NCBI GenBank assembly: GCA_937927265.1
Contig: CALBCO010000175.1
Location: 1-5,550 of the forward strand
Direction of reading: 5' to 3'
DNA: 5,550 nucleotides
DNA from: an uncultured Verrucomicrobiae bacterium
GTDB taxonomy: Bacteria > Verrucomicrobiota > Verrucomicrobiia > Palsa-1439
Positions within the stretch are counted from its first letter, which is position 1. Each line of letters starts with the position of its first letter. Below are positions 1 through 5,427 of the stretch, piece by piece. The notes under the pieces are model-generated. The model made no database searches and was not told the origin of the DNA. It saw only the letters and a list, made by a program, of their open reading frames with translations. The position numbers and the translations under genes are program-made.

Positions 1-138
1 TGGGCTGCCGCCGTCGAGCTGGCCACGCCGTGCGCCGCTCGAACTCTCCCTGACCGTCCGCCACGACACTCGAATCCCCAGCGACTCTCCACAGCACAAA
101 CGACGCGGTACAACCTCAAAGGCTGCGCAGTGGCCTAA
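1..138 (-). other. 3'-adjacent partial cassette body, copy of the 1488-1680 cassette
   Basis: This is the upstream end, in minus-strand sense, of a cassette cut off by the left edge. It aligns without gaps to 1549-1689 (offset 1548) with five mismatches in 141 positions (6, 44, 98, 103, 123), about 96% identity. The match stops just inside the next attC, immediately after the CTAAC box. No convincing gene is visible. The mismatches fall in all three codon phases, so no single reading frame looks protected. The rest of this cassette and its attC lie beyond position 1. Confidence 0.75.
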
Positions 139-234
139 CGATCAGCGTGAGCGACGGGAGGCAGCCGTCGTGGACGTTCAAATTGCAACTGTGCGAAACG
201 GCTGCCTCCCGTTCGCTCGACGCACTGGTTAGGT
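133..234 (-). other. attC: attC recombination site 1 (102 bp)
   Basis: On the minus strand the site runs from R'' ACCTAAC (228-234) to R' GTTAGGC (133-139). The left arm, gagcgacgggaggcagccg, pairs base for base over 19 nt with the right arm. The right arm carries one extra T on the plus strand, corresponding to the extrahelical base typical of attC L'' boxes. Unpaired spacers of about 9 nt separate the stem from the R boxes, as in the unpaired central spacer of folded attC. The loop (about 168-199) is AT-richer. It is the shortest and most perfectly paired site in the window. It terminates the 155-aa gene cassette, whose stop codon is its R'' TAA. Confidence 0.88.
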
Positions 235-696
235 GTCGGGGTTGTTGTTGATCGTGCTCTCATGAATCATGTGCTCTTCGATGCAGTCGAGCCGTGACGC
301 AAGCATGTCGGCGTGCTCACGAGTCGGCTCAGCTCGAACGGGAATGATGTCGTCGAGATTGGAACCTGCGCGAACCGCAGCCACCCAACGGCGCATCTCA
401 CGCACGTAAGCGCGAAGGGCACTCGGCCAGTCGAGAGCGTCATCGCACACCAAGTAGGCAGACGGGAGGTCGCCGACAACAACCCAAAGAGTGTCGTCCA
501 CGCCAATTACTGCAGGCTCGATGCGAAACAGGAAAATGCCGACGATGTTGCCAACGCCATCAGCAAGAAAGCTGTCGCGGACGGAGCGACACCAGCGAAA
601 GCCAGTGATGAATGACTGCGCCTCGTCAGCAAGGGCGCGCAACTCATCATCCTCGATGGCATTCACCGGAGTCATTTGTGTGGTATCAGGGCGCAT
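229..696 (-). CDS. Cassette-encoded hypothetical protein, 155 aa
   Basis: I do not recognise this family by name. The product looks like a genuine soluble globular protein: an acidic N-terminal helix (about residues 13-30), a central hydrophobic beta-rich part (IVGIFLFRIEPAVIG, about 51-65), the segment WVVVGDLPSAYLV at 71-83, an amphipathic helix around 92-108 (ALRAYVREMRRWVAAV), and an acidic C-terminal helix. There is no signal peptide or membrane span. The start at 696 is only 12 nt from the R box of the preceding attC, the usual cassette arrangement. No Shine-Dalgarno is evident, and a second ATG at 675 (residue 8, MTPVNA) is an alternative start. The stop codon (229-231) is the TAA of the attC R'' box. 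Expression probably depends on readthrough from upstream cassettes or an external promoter. Function unknown. Confidence 0.8.
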   Translation of the reverse strand: MRPDTTQMTPVNAIEDDELRALADEAQSFITGFRWCRSVRDSFLADGVGNIVGIFLFRIEPAVIGVDDTLWVVVGDLPSAYLVCDDALDWPSALRAYVREMRRWVAAVRAGSNLDDIIPVRAEPTREHADMLASRLDCIEEHMIHESTINNNPDT

Positions 697-707
697 GTGC
701 TGGAGAC

Positions 708-833
708 ACCTAACGACCGAACTGAGCGACAGCCGCCGACAGTGACGGTGGAGCGCACGAGGCGCATCCGAAGTGCCGCCAAGCGTCGAGCGGAGAAGCG
801 GGGCGGCTGTTCGCTCCAGTGATCTTGTTAGAC
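708..833 (-). other. attC: attC recombination site 2 (126 bp)
   Basis: Minus-strand R'' is GTCTAAC (827-833) and R' is GTTAGGT (708-714). The stem pairs gagcgacagccgcc (near 723-736) with ggcggctgttcgctc (near 802-816), again with one extra T in the right arm on the plus strand. Relative to sites 3, 5 and 6 the stem carries A:T in place of a C:G pair, with both partners changed, which supports selection on the folded strand. The loop keeps a conserved gcgcacgaggc segment shared with site 3. It ends the YcxB-like cassette and supplies that gene's stop codon. Confidence 0.87.
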
Positions 834-1349
834 CACGTCATAGTGTCTCTCAATCTTGCTCTTCGCGAGCGCAACACACCTCTCAAAGTCGGCGTCACTC
901 GCGAAACCAGCGCGTGGCAGCCAGTGAAACATCTGGTCTATCGGGTAGAGCATGACGCCCGTCGGTGTCCGAACCACCTTCGCAAATGCCTGCCAACTAA
1001 ACTCACTCTGGCCGAGGCTGCTCCGTGTCCGAATCTTGTCATCAGCCATCTGCCACTCAAGCTCGATGTCCCTGTCTGGACGCTTTCGAAACTGGCGACG
1101 AACCATCCAGCGCCGCTCGAAGCGGCGAAATACGAACCAGTAAATGCCGCCAGCCAGAAGTCCGATGCCCAGCGCGATGGTAGCGTCGCCTTTGCGGATG
1201 AGGCCGTAGCCAGCCAAAATCATCAACGCGAAGATGAAGTGGAGCGCAATCCGAAACACCGGGCGACATGTGTGGCGGAAGTGATAGCCGTAAGCTCGAA
1301 GCAACTCATCGGCGGTCCAACGAAAGCGTATGACGATTGGTTGCTCCAT
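828..1349 (-). CDS. YcxB-like membrane protein, 173 aa
   Basis: Small inner-membrane protein with the YcxB-like C-terminal fold. Two adjacent hydrophobic segments (about residues 33-51 and 56-74) form a membrane hairpin. A basic stretch follows (RRFERRWMVRRQFRKR, 75-90), expected on the cytoplasmic side. The soluble domain then contains the family-typical run 'EFSWQAFAKVVRTPTGVMLYP' (116-136) and ends in an amphipathic helix (about 153-168). Family function is not established; no enzymatic motif is visible. The frame stays open upstream to 1412, but that extension lies inside attC3 and translates recombination-site sequence. I therefore choose the ATG at 1347-1349 (MEQPIV), 12 nt inside the cassette. 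No clear ribosome-binding site precedes it. The stop is the TAA in the R'' box of attC2. YcxB-like proteins are, as far as I know, frequent anonymous genes; the family assignment rests on my reading of the motif pattern. Confidence 0.85.
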   Translation of the reverse strand: MEQPIVIRFRWTADELLRAYGYHFRHTCRPVFRIALHFIFALMILAGYGLIRKGDATIALGIGLLAGGIYWFVFRRFERRWMVRRQFRKRPDRDIELEWQMADDKIRTRSSLGQSEFSWQAFAKVVRTPTGVMLYPIDQMFHWLPRAGFASDADFERCVALAKSKIERHYDVV

Positions 1350-1361
1350 GCGCGTCGAGTG

Positions 1362-1487
1362 GCCTAACGCCAGAACTGAGCGACCGCCGCCGACAGAAAG
1401 GCCGCAGCGCACGAGGCACGTCCAAACTGCCGCCCAGCCTCGAACGGAAACGCGGGGCGGCGGTTCGCTCCAGTGATCGGGTTAGGC
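1362..1487 (-). other. attC: attC recombination site 3 (126 bp), identical to site 6
   Basis: Minus-strand R'' is GCCTAAC (1481-1487) and R' is GTTAGGC (1362-1368). The boxes are perfect complements and match the consensus RYYYAAC/GTTRRRY. The stem gagcgaccgccgcc pairs with ggcggcggttcgctc, with the extra T in the right arm of the plus strand. It closes the 319-bp cassette. Every base from 1359 to 1484 equals 5425 to 5550. Confidence 0.88.
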
Positions 1488-1680
1488 CACGTCGTTGTCA
1501 CCACCACAATCTCTCTCATGAATCCCCGCTCACCCCAAGCCGCCGAACTGGGCGGCCGCCGTCGAGCTGGCCACGCCGTGCGCCGCTCGAAGTCTCCCTG
1601 ACCGTCCGCCACGACACTCGAATCCCCAGCGACTCTCCACAGCACGAACGTCGCGGTACAACCTCAAAGGGTGCGCAGTG
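1488..1680 (-). other. Body of a 319-bp cassette without a convincing gene
   Basis: About 190 bp lies between attC4 and attC3. On the minus strand one frame opens at a GTG (1643-1645), includes MREIVVVTTTW, and runs on through attC3 to stop in its R' box at 1364-1366. The frame that would end at the R'' TAA of attC3 is interrupted by a TGA about 19 codons upstream. On the plus strand a 27-codon frame starts at 1518 (MNPRSPQAAELGG) and stops near 1601; it is Arg-rich and has no identifiable family. The same body recurs at 1-138 with mismatches in all codon phases. Non-coding, regulatory or degenerate cassettes are known in large arrays, and this looks like one. Confidence 0.55.
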
Positions 1681-1689
1681 GCCTAACGA
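1549..1689. repeat. Direct repeat, second copy of 1-141
   Basis: Gap-free match to 1-141 with five substitutions. The repeat includes the gcgcagtggcctaacga junction and ends a base or two inside the neighbouring attC, exactly where cassette bodies change partners. This is what duplication of a cassette, or two captures of related cassettes, would produce. Confidence 0.9.
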
Positions 1690-1854
1690 CAGAACTGAGC
1701 GACAGCCGCCCCGCCGAGATAACGCCCGCGCCGCTCGACGAACAGAGCGCCTCGTCGAAGCCCGTGACTCTCGACCACCAGAGCGCGTCGCCGAAGTCCG
1801 CGACTCTCGAACTGCAAAGCGGGGCGGCTGTTCGCTCCAGTGATCTTGTTAGCC
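1681..1854 (-). other. attC: attC recombination site 4 (174 bp, enlarged loop)
   Basis: Minus-strand R'' is GGCTAAC (1848-1854) and R' is GTTAGGC (1681-1687), with one mismatch between the boxes. The stem gagcgacagccgccccgc pairs over 18 bp with gcggggcggctgttcgctc, with the usual single extra T on the right arm. The terminal part is 48 bp longer than in the 126-bp sites and contains a two-unit tandem repeat. It ends the large two-gene cassette and supplies the stop of the PEP-CTERM gene. Confidence 0.86.
1738..1809. repeat. Two 36-bp tandem units in the attC4 loop
   Basis: Units 1738-1773 and 1774-1809 match at 30 of 36 positions and both end in gactctcg. A weaker half-unit (gcccgcgccgctcg) precedes them. 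The duplication accounts for most of the extra length of this attC compared with its neighbours, and lies in the variable terminal structure, the part of attC that tolerates length change. Confidence 0.75.
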
Positions 1855-2565
1855 CCTCCTTTCATTCCTCTTTCGTCTGAACCACACCATCAACACTCCG
1901 CCTCCGACCAACAGCGCCCAAGTCGAAGGCTCGGGAACTGCCCCCGCCAGAATCGGCACGCCGGGACGCGTTTCGTAAGCGTATTCATAGATGTAACCAC
2001 CGCCCTCACCCACAAACGGCGAGCCAATTCTCGCCCAGCCGTAGTGCGTCCCGCTCGCCAGATCAAACCGCAGCCCCACATAGGCCGAGTCTAACCCCTG
2101 AAAGAACCCAATACCTGAAGCCATCTCCCGATATCCAACAATGACTGCACCAATAGAGCCGAACGCCGTATCAATCCGCTCGAACCAAGACAATACCGGC
2201 TGATCGGAAGTGATCGGATAGTTGACGGACAGTGGATAGACCCAAGCGTTCATCCCGCCGGGACCAAACGTGGATGACAACACCGCATTGTGCTCACTGG
2301 GCATCAAAGCGAAATCTTCTCCGTTGGAGGAAAACACGAATTCAGCTTGGCCGTCACCATTCAAATCCATTGCATAGGATACGGGAAACGCCGGGTGTCC
2401 CATCAAACGCACACCGGGGTATGGGTCGCCCGGGCGGTCTGGAATGGTTGGCAACTGCACATGGACAATGGTTCCCTGCCCACTCGTCGCGAGCGGAAGC
2501 GCCAGGACCGGTGCCAGCAACAGCCAGCGCCAGCCCCCATTCTTGTTGAGACCGCCCTGTTGCAT
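1849..2565 (-). CDS. Secreted PEP-CTERM sorting-domain protein, 238 aa
   Basis: Exported protein with a C-terminal PEP-CTERM sorting tag. Residues 13-30 form a signal-peptide core after a short basic stretch (WRWLLLAPVLALPLATSGQ). The body has a calcium-box-like DLNGDGQAEFVF at 67-78 and FDLASGTHYGWARI at 167-180, a pattern recurrent in verrucomicrobial PEP-CTERM proteins. The tag is VPEPSTW (210-216), a hydrophobic span (217-229) and RRKRNERRG. By family knowledge such tails are processed by an exosortase (EpsH/Xrt family), which must be encoded elsewhere. The start ATG lies 2 nt after the protease TGA (TGA-at-ATG), so translation is probably coupled. The stop is the TAA in the attC4 R'' box. 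The function of the body is unknown; it may be a substrate or surface partner of the protease. Confidence 0.9.
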   Translation of the reverse strand: MQQGGLNKNGGWRWLLLAPVLALPLATSGQGTIVHVQLPTIPDRPGDPYPGVRLMGHPAFPVSYAMDLNGDGQAEFVFSSNGEDFALMPSEHNAVLSSTFGPGGMNAWVYPLSVNYPITSDQPVLSWFERIDTAFGSIGAVIVGYREMASGIGFFQGLDSAYVGLRFDLASGTHYGWARIGSPFVGEGGGYIYEYAYETRPGVPILAGAVPEPSTWALLVGGGVLMVWFRRKRNERRG

Positions 2566-2567
2566 AT

Positions 2568-4979
2568 TCAGCGCACCTGCTCGACACGATAGAAGCGCGT
2601 GTCCACTCCCGTCGGCACGCTCAAGGTCACCGACACGTTGGTCTTGCTGGCGCTGATCTCGCCAGTCGCGTTAGCCCACGCACCACTGGCCACATCGTCC
2701 CGATATTGCACGCGGTAAACCCGGCCCACCACCGCGTCCCACGTCAGCGAGATCGAATTGGAGCCAACCGGGACGATCTCGGTGATCAACAGCGGCGGGT
2801 GCGTCTGAGCGGCATTCCCGGAAATCAGTATGGACACCCATTGGTCAGCCACCTGGCCCAGGTCGTTCACCAGATTGGCCTTGTGCGTCACGCGCACGAG
2901 ATACGTCCCGGCCACAGCGTTCGTGATGACAACCTGCTCCACATTGTCGCGGAGGTTGTCGGCCGTTGTGGCTGCGTTGGTGCGCGTCACCGGATTGAGC
3001 ACCCACGGGAAATTGGTTGCCCCGCTCGGCGCGATCACGCGCAAATCCAGATCATTGACCAGCACCCGGTTGGTCGGGTCCAAGGAGGGCGCAACCGGCG
3101 TGCCCGGTGGGTCCGTCCAGCGGATAGTGACCTTGAGGGTGTTGGTGTTCCCGACGACAACGACGGGAAATTCGATGTAATCGCCGCTGACCATCCGGAC
3201 CTCCTTCAGGTGCGCGAGTGATCCGCTGGCGTGATTGTTCGTGATCAATCGGGCGCCCGCCGCCGTGTTGAGCAGTCCCCAGCCAAAGCGATAATCCGGA
3301 CCGGGGAAGCTGCCGGCTTCGTCAGCGGTGTGAATCGCCAATCCCGCCAGCGAGGAGGCCAGCAACGGCCAACTGGTTCCGTAGAGTTGGTGGTGCAGTT
3401 GGCGGAGCAGATTCAGCGAGCCAGCGCTGACGGGAGACGCCATGCTGGTTCCCGAATCGGAGTAGTAATCCGTATCAAACCACGAACCTGCCGAGAAAAC
3501 GCCGACGCCGGGCGCGACCACGTCCGGTTTGATGCGGCCATCGTCGGTTGGCCCGTAACTGCTGAACGTCGACATCCCCACGCTGGCCGCGCCGTTCCAG
3601 CCGCCCAGAATGTTGGACACCGCACCAATAACCAGTGAGTTCTTGGCGGTCTGTGGGGGTGACAGCAAATCAAAACCGCCGGGGTCACCATCATCGGGGC
3701 GCGTGATACCCGTCACTACAACCCAGTCGTTGATACTCGTGTTGAAGATTGCGTGCGGGACGGGCTGGTTTGTTGGGCCTTTCCCAGGCGCACCGCGCTC
3801 GTTCCCGGCAGCCCACACCTGCAAATAGGTCGGGTGCAAATACGCAAGGCTGTCAAAGTCGCGGGCGCTCTCATCGTAAAAACCGAAACGATAATCTTCG
3901 ACTTGGCTGATGTTGGTGTTTCCCCACCAAGCGGGGTAGTTCGTTCCGCCGATGTTCCGAGTTCCACTCCACCCGACCCGTTTGCCGTAAGAGTGGTTCG
4001 AAATCCGAAACGTGTTGGATAGAGCTTGCTGGCCCATCTTGGTGTAGTCCTGGTAAAAGTCGTTGGCCCAAACGACCGCCCGGTGGGACATCCCGATTGC
4101 GTTTGTGTTTGCCCCATAAGCGTTGAGCGTGCCGCAGACATGCGTCGGGTGGTCCTGGATTCCCAACGGGCTTGCGCCATCCATATCGATCACCCGCACA
4201 CCATTGGTCGAGAACTCGCGGTGCGAAATGCGAACGTCGCCACCATCCCAAAGCCCCACGAAGGTATTCGTGCCGGTCAACAGCAGGTTCAGACCGCCGC
4301 CCGGCCACACGCGGTCCGTGGCGACAGTGTTTGCCGCGTTGCGGTTGTAAGTCATATATTCCTCGGGCAACCCGGCCTTGTTGATGCCGATGACGGCGGA
4401 CACCGTTCCATCTTCTGCAACGGAAAATGCCGGCTGGCCGGACTTTTGCAGGTAGTTGGTGACGGCGGCGTATTGTTCCCACGCCCGACCAATGAGTCCC
4501 GCGCTCAGAGCCTCTTGCCGCGTCCGCTGGCGAGCATCGAGCGCCTCTGCCGTGGCCGGGGAGCCATCTGGCAAACGTGCGTCGTGGTGAAGCCACGGCG
4601 CGATTCTCTCCCAGTTTGCTTTCCAAGCGGCTTCCTGCGCGGCTTGACGCGCCGCGCGTTCCGCCTCCGCCAACGCGGGATTGGCGGCGATGACGGCGGC
4701 GCGCGCCACCGCCTCCTCGTGACGCATCCGCGCCTCGGCCTGGGCCGGCGTGTCGGGAATGGCCGTGTCGTCAAAGACGAAAATGCCCGGCGCGATTTCG
4801 ACGGCATCGAGTTCTGGATGCGGGTTGAACGGCCAAGGGGGACTCCACTCGAAATCCTTAGCCGAGTAATACGTGCCCGGTTTGGGTGGTTCTTGGAGTT
4901 GAGCGAAGCTCGCGCTGGCCAACGCCAGCGCCGTCACTGCGATTGCGATTCCTTTCGTGGTTCTGTTGATTGTTTTCAT
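2568..4979 (-). CDS. Secreted S8 family (subtilisin/KP-43-like) serine protease, 803 aa
   Basis: Exported subtilase. A signal peptide at 1-26 ends ASASFA|Q. Residues about 30-225 are a pro-region with an Ala/Arg/Glu-rich helical stretch (75-160). The catalytic domain (about 236-575) has Asp245 in VGLWDGG, His280 in HPTHVCGT, the oxyanion Asn393 in AAGNE, and Ser512 in SGTSMASP. The triad is complete, although the first two motifs depart from the usual D-T/S-G and HGTH. Residues about 590-720 form a beta domain with LVNDLDLRVIAPSG and DNVEQVVI, like the jelly-roll that follows the catalytic domain in KP-43 type subtilases. Residues 728-803 are an FN3-like module ending RFYRVEQVR, common in secreted verrucomicrobial proteins. 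There is no PEP-CTERM tag, so it is probably released. It heads a two-gene unit with the PEP-CTERM gene. No strong ribosome-binding site precedes the ATG at 4977-4979; a 9-codon frame overlaps it. Confidence 0.95.
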   Translation of the reverse strand: MKTINRTTKGIAIAVTALALASASFAQLQEPPKPGTYYSAKDFEWSPPWPFNPHPELDAVEIAPGIFVFDDTAIPDTPAQAEARMRHEEAVARAAVIAANPALAEAERAARQAAQEAAWKANWERIAPWLHHDARLPDGSPATAEALDARQRTRQEALSAGLIGRAWEQYAAVTNYLQKSGQPAFSVAEDGTVSAVIGINKAGLPEEYMTYNRNAANTVATDRVWPGGGLNLLLTGTNTFVGLWDGGDVRISHREFSTNGVRVIDMDGASPLGIQDHPTHVCGTLNAYGANTNAIGMSHRAVVWANDFYQDYTKMGQQALSNTFRISNHSYGKRVGWSGTRNIGGTNYPAWWGNTNISQVEDYRFGFYDESARDFDSLAYLHPTYLQVWAAGNERGAPGKGPTNQPVPHAIFNTSINDWVVVTGITRPDDGDPGGFDLLSPPQTAKNSLVIGAVSNILGGWNGAASVGMSTFSSYGPTDDGRIKPDVVAPGVGVFSAGSWFDTDYYSDSGTSMASPVSAGSLNLLRQLHHQLYGTSWPLLASSLAGLAIHTADEAGSFPGPDYRFGWGLLNTAAGARLITNNHASGSLAHLKEVRMVSGDYIEFPVVVVGNTNTLKVTIRWTDPPGTPVAPSLDPTNRVLVNDLDLRVIAPSGATNFPWVLNPVTRTNAATTADNLRDNVEQVVITNAVAGTYLVRVTHKANLVNDLGQVADQWVSILISGNAAQTHPPLLITEIVPVGSNSISLTWDAVVGRVYRVQYRDDVASGAWANATGEISASKTNVSVTLSVPTGVDTRFYRVEQVR

Positions 4980-5005
4980 GGTGGGCGTTTCTGGTTGCTG
5001 TGCAT
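4976..5005 (-). CDS. Possible 9-aa leader ORF overlapping the protease start
   Basis: An ATG at 5003-5005 opens a frame MHSNQKRPP whose TGA overlaps the protease start codon as ATGA. Upstream of it is a weak purine-rich gggcgag at Shine-Dalgarno spacing, whereas the protease ATG itself has none. Small leader ORFs that couple translation are known to help expression of integron cassette genes. A frame this short can arise by chance, so this is only a candidate. Confidence 0.25.
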   Translation of the reverse strand: MHSNQKRPP

Positions 5006-5029
5006 GTTCGACTCGCCCGCGACGTCACG

Positions 5030-5155
5030 GGCTAACGACCAAGCTCAGCGACCGCCGCCGGAAACGCCCGGCCGGCCGCAACAATCGCTGACAAATTGCC
5101 TGAACCGTCCGACTGCCCAGCGGGGCGGCGGTTCGCTGCAGCGCCCTGGTTAGGC
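5030..5155 (-). other. attC: attC recombination site 5 (126 bp)
   Basis: Minus-strand R'' is GCCTAAC (5149-5155) and R' is GTTAGCC (5030-5036), with one mismatch between boxes. The stem cagcgaccgccgcc pairs with ggcggcggttcgctg, with the standard extra T. Its outermost pair is C:G where the other sites have G:C, a compensated change. The loop shows no long similarity to the other sites apart from total length. It lies at the 3' end of the 398-bp cassette and immediately upstream of the protease cassette. Confidence 0.86.
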
Positions 5156-5227
5156 CAACGTCGCGTCATACTCGAAAAGCTCTCGACCAGCATCCGCTCT
5201 GGCTCGGACGGAATCCAGCGCCGCCTC
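5150..5227 (-). pseudogene. Possible C-terminal gene remnant in the 398-bp cassette
   Basis: A frame ending at the R'' TAA of attC5 (5150-5152) closes with the protein-like acidic helix RADAGRELFEYDATLA. Upstream in the same frame the translation becomes repetitive Gly/Ala/Arg/Phe sequence with FAAD repeats. No ATG, GTG or TTG occurs in this frame between the cassette boundary at 5433 and the final codons. The frame stays open into attC6, where the nearest start is a GTG at 5489-5491. This could be the tail of a gene whose 5' part was replaced, or simply an open GC-rich frame. Confidence 0.3.
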
Positions 5228-5427
5228 GCGCGGCCGCGTCCGAACCGGCGCGAGCCGTGCGCCGCGCGAACTCCAAGAAAGGTCCGCCGCGAAACCCCAA
5301 CCACCCGAACCGTCCGCCGCGAAAAACCGTCCGCCAACCCGCCACGCACCGAAGCGCCAGCCCGCGACCGAACCGCCGGCGACTCTCGCCGCGAATGACC
5401 GCCGTAAAACCCAGACGCAGCGACGTG
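5156..5427 (-). other. Body of a 398-bp cassette, repetitive, no convincing gene
   Basis: About 270 bp is rich in CCGCG/CGAACC motifs. The 13-mer gtccgccgcgaaa occurs at 5282-5294 and 5312-5324, 30 bp apart, and a related ctcgccgcgaa follows near 5388. Part of the body (about 5229-5295) resembles the body of the 319-bp cassette: both contain gcggccgc, then a related run, then gccgtgcgccg, then a tccgcc-CGA segment. It may be a diverged relative of that cassette. All three minus-strand frames are largely open because of composition, so openness is not evidence of coding. Confidence 0.45.

Noticed and set aside
133..234. Rho-independent terminator at the strong hairpin
   Set aside because: The stem is strong, but no U-tract follows on either strand, and the R boxes and extra base identify it as attC.
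313..615. A 100-codon plus-strand frame
   Set aside because: Antisense to the 155-aa gene; the minus-strand product has balanced secondary-structure features and the expected position between attC sites.
229..1349. Toxin-antitoxin pair formed by the 155-aa and YcxB-like genes
   Set aside because: They sit in separate cassettes with an attC between them, neither resembles a known toxin or antitoxin, and both exceed the usual size.
819..1367. A 182-codon plus-strand frame
   Set aside because: It is antisense to the YcxB-like gene, begins inside attC2 and ends in the attC3 box. It has no protein-like features.
708..1487. Insertion sequence or MITE bounded by inverted repeats
   Set aside because: The palindromes are each self-complementary units in one orientation, there are no target-site duplications or transposase, and gene ends coincide with the R'' boxes.
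1364..1645. A 93-codon minus-strand frame in the 319-bp cassette
   Set aside because: Nearly half of it is attC3 sequence, the start would be GTG, and the duplicated copy at 1-141 shows no codon-phase constraint.
1..1689. CRISPR array
   Set aside because: The repeats are 100-170 bp, irregularly spaced, and separated by genes rather than by uniform short spacers.
1337..1843. A 168-codon plus-strand frame
   Set aside because: It spans attC3, the 319-bp cassette and most of attC4, so it would translate two recombination sites; the product is low-complexity Arg/Pro/Ser.
4026..5153. A 375-codon open frame on the plus strand
   Set aside because: It lies antisense to the subtilase, whose triad, signal peptide and domain order are unmistakable, and it runs on into attC5. 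Its translation is Arg/His-rich with no recognisable domain. GC-rich coding sequence commonly leaves such antisense frames open.
5096..5398. A 100-codon plus-strand frame
   Set aside because: It starts inside attC5 and the product is Arg/Pro/Thr low complexity driven by the repeats; cassette polarity is also opposite.
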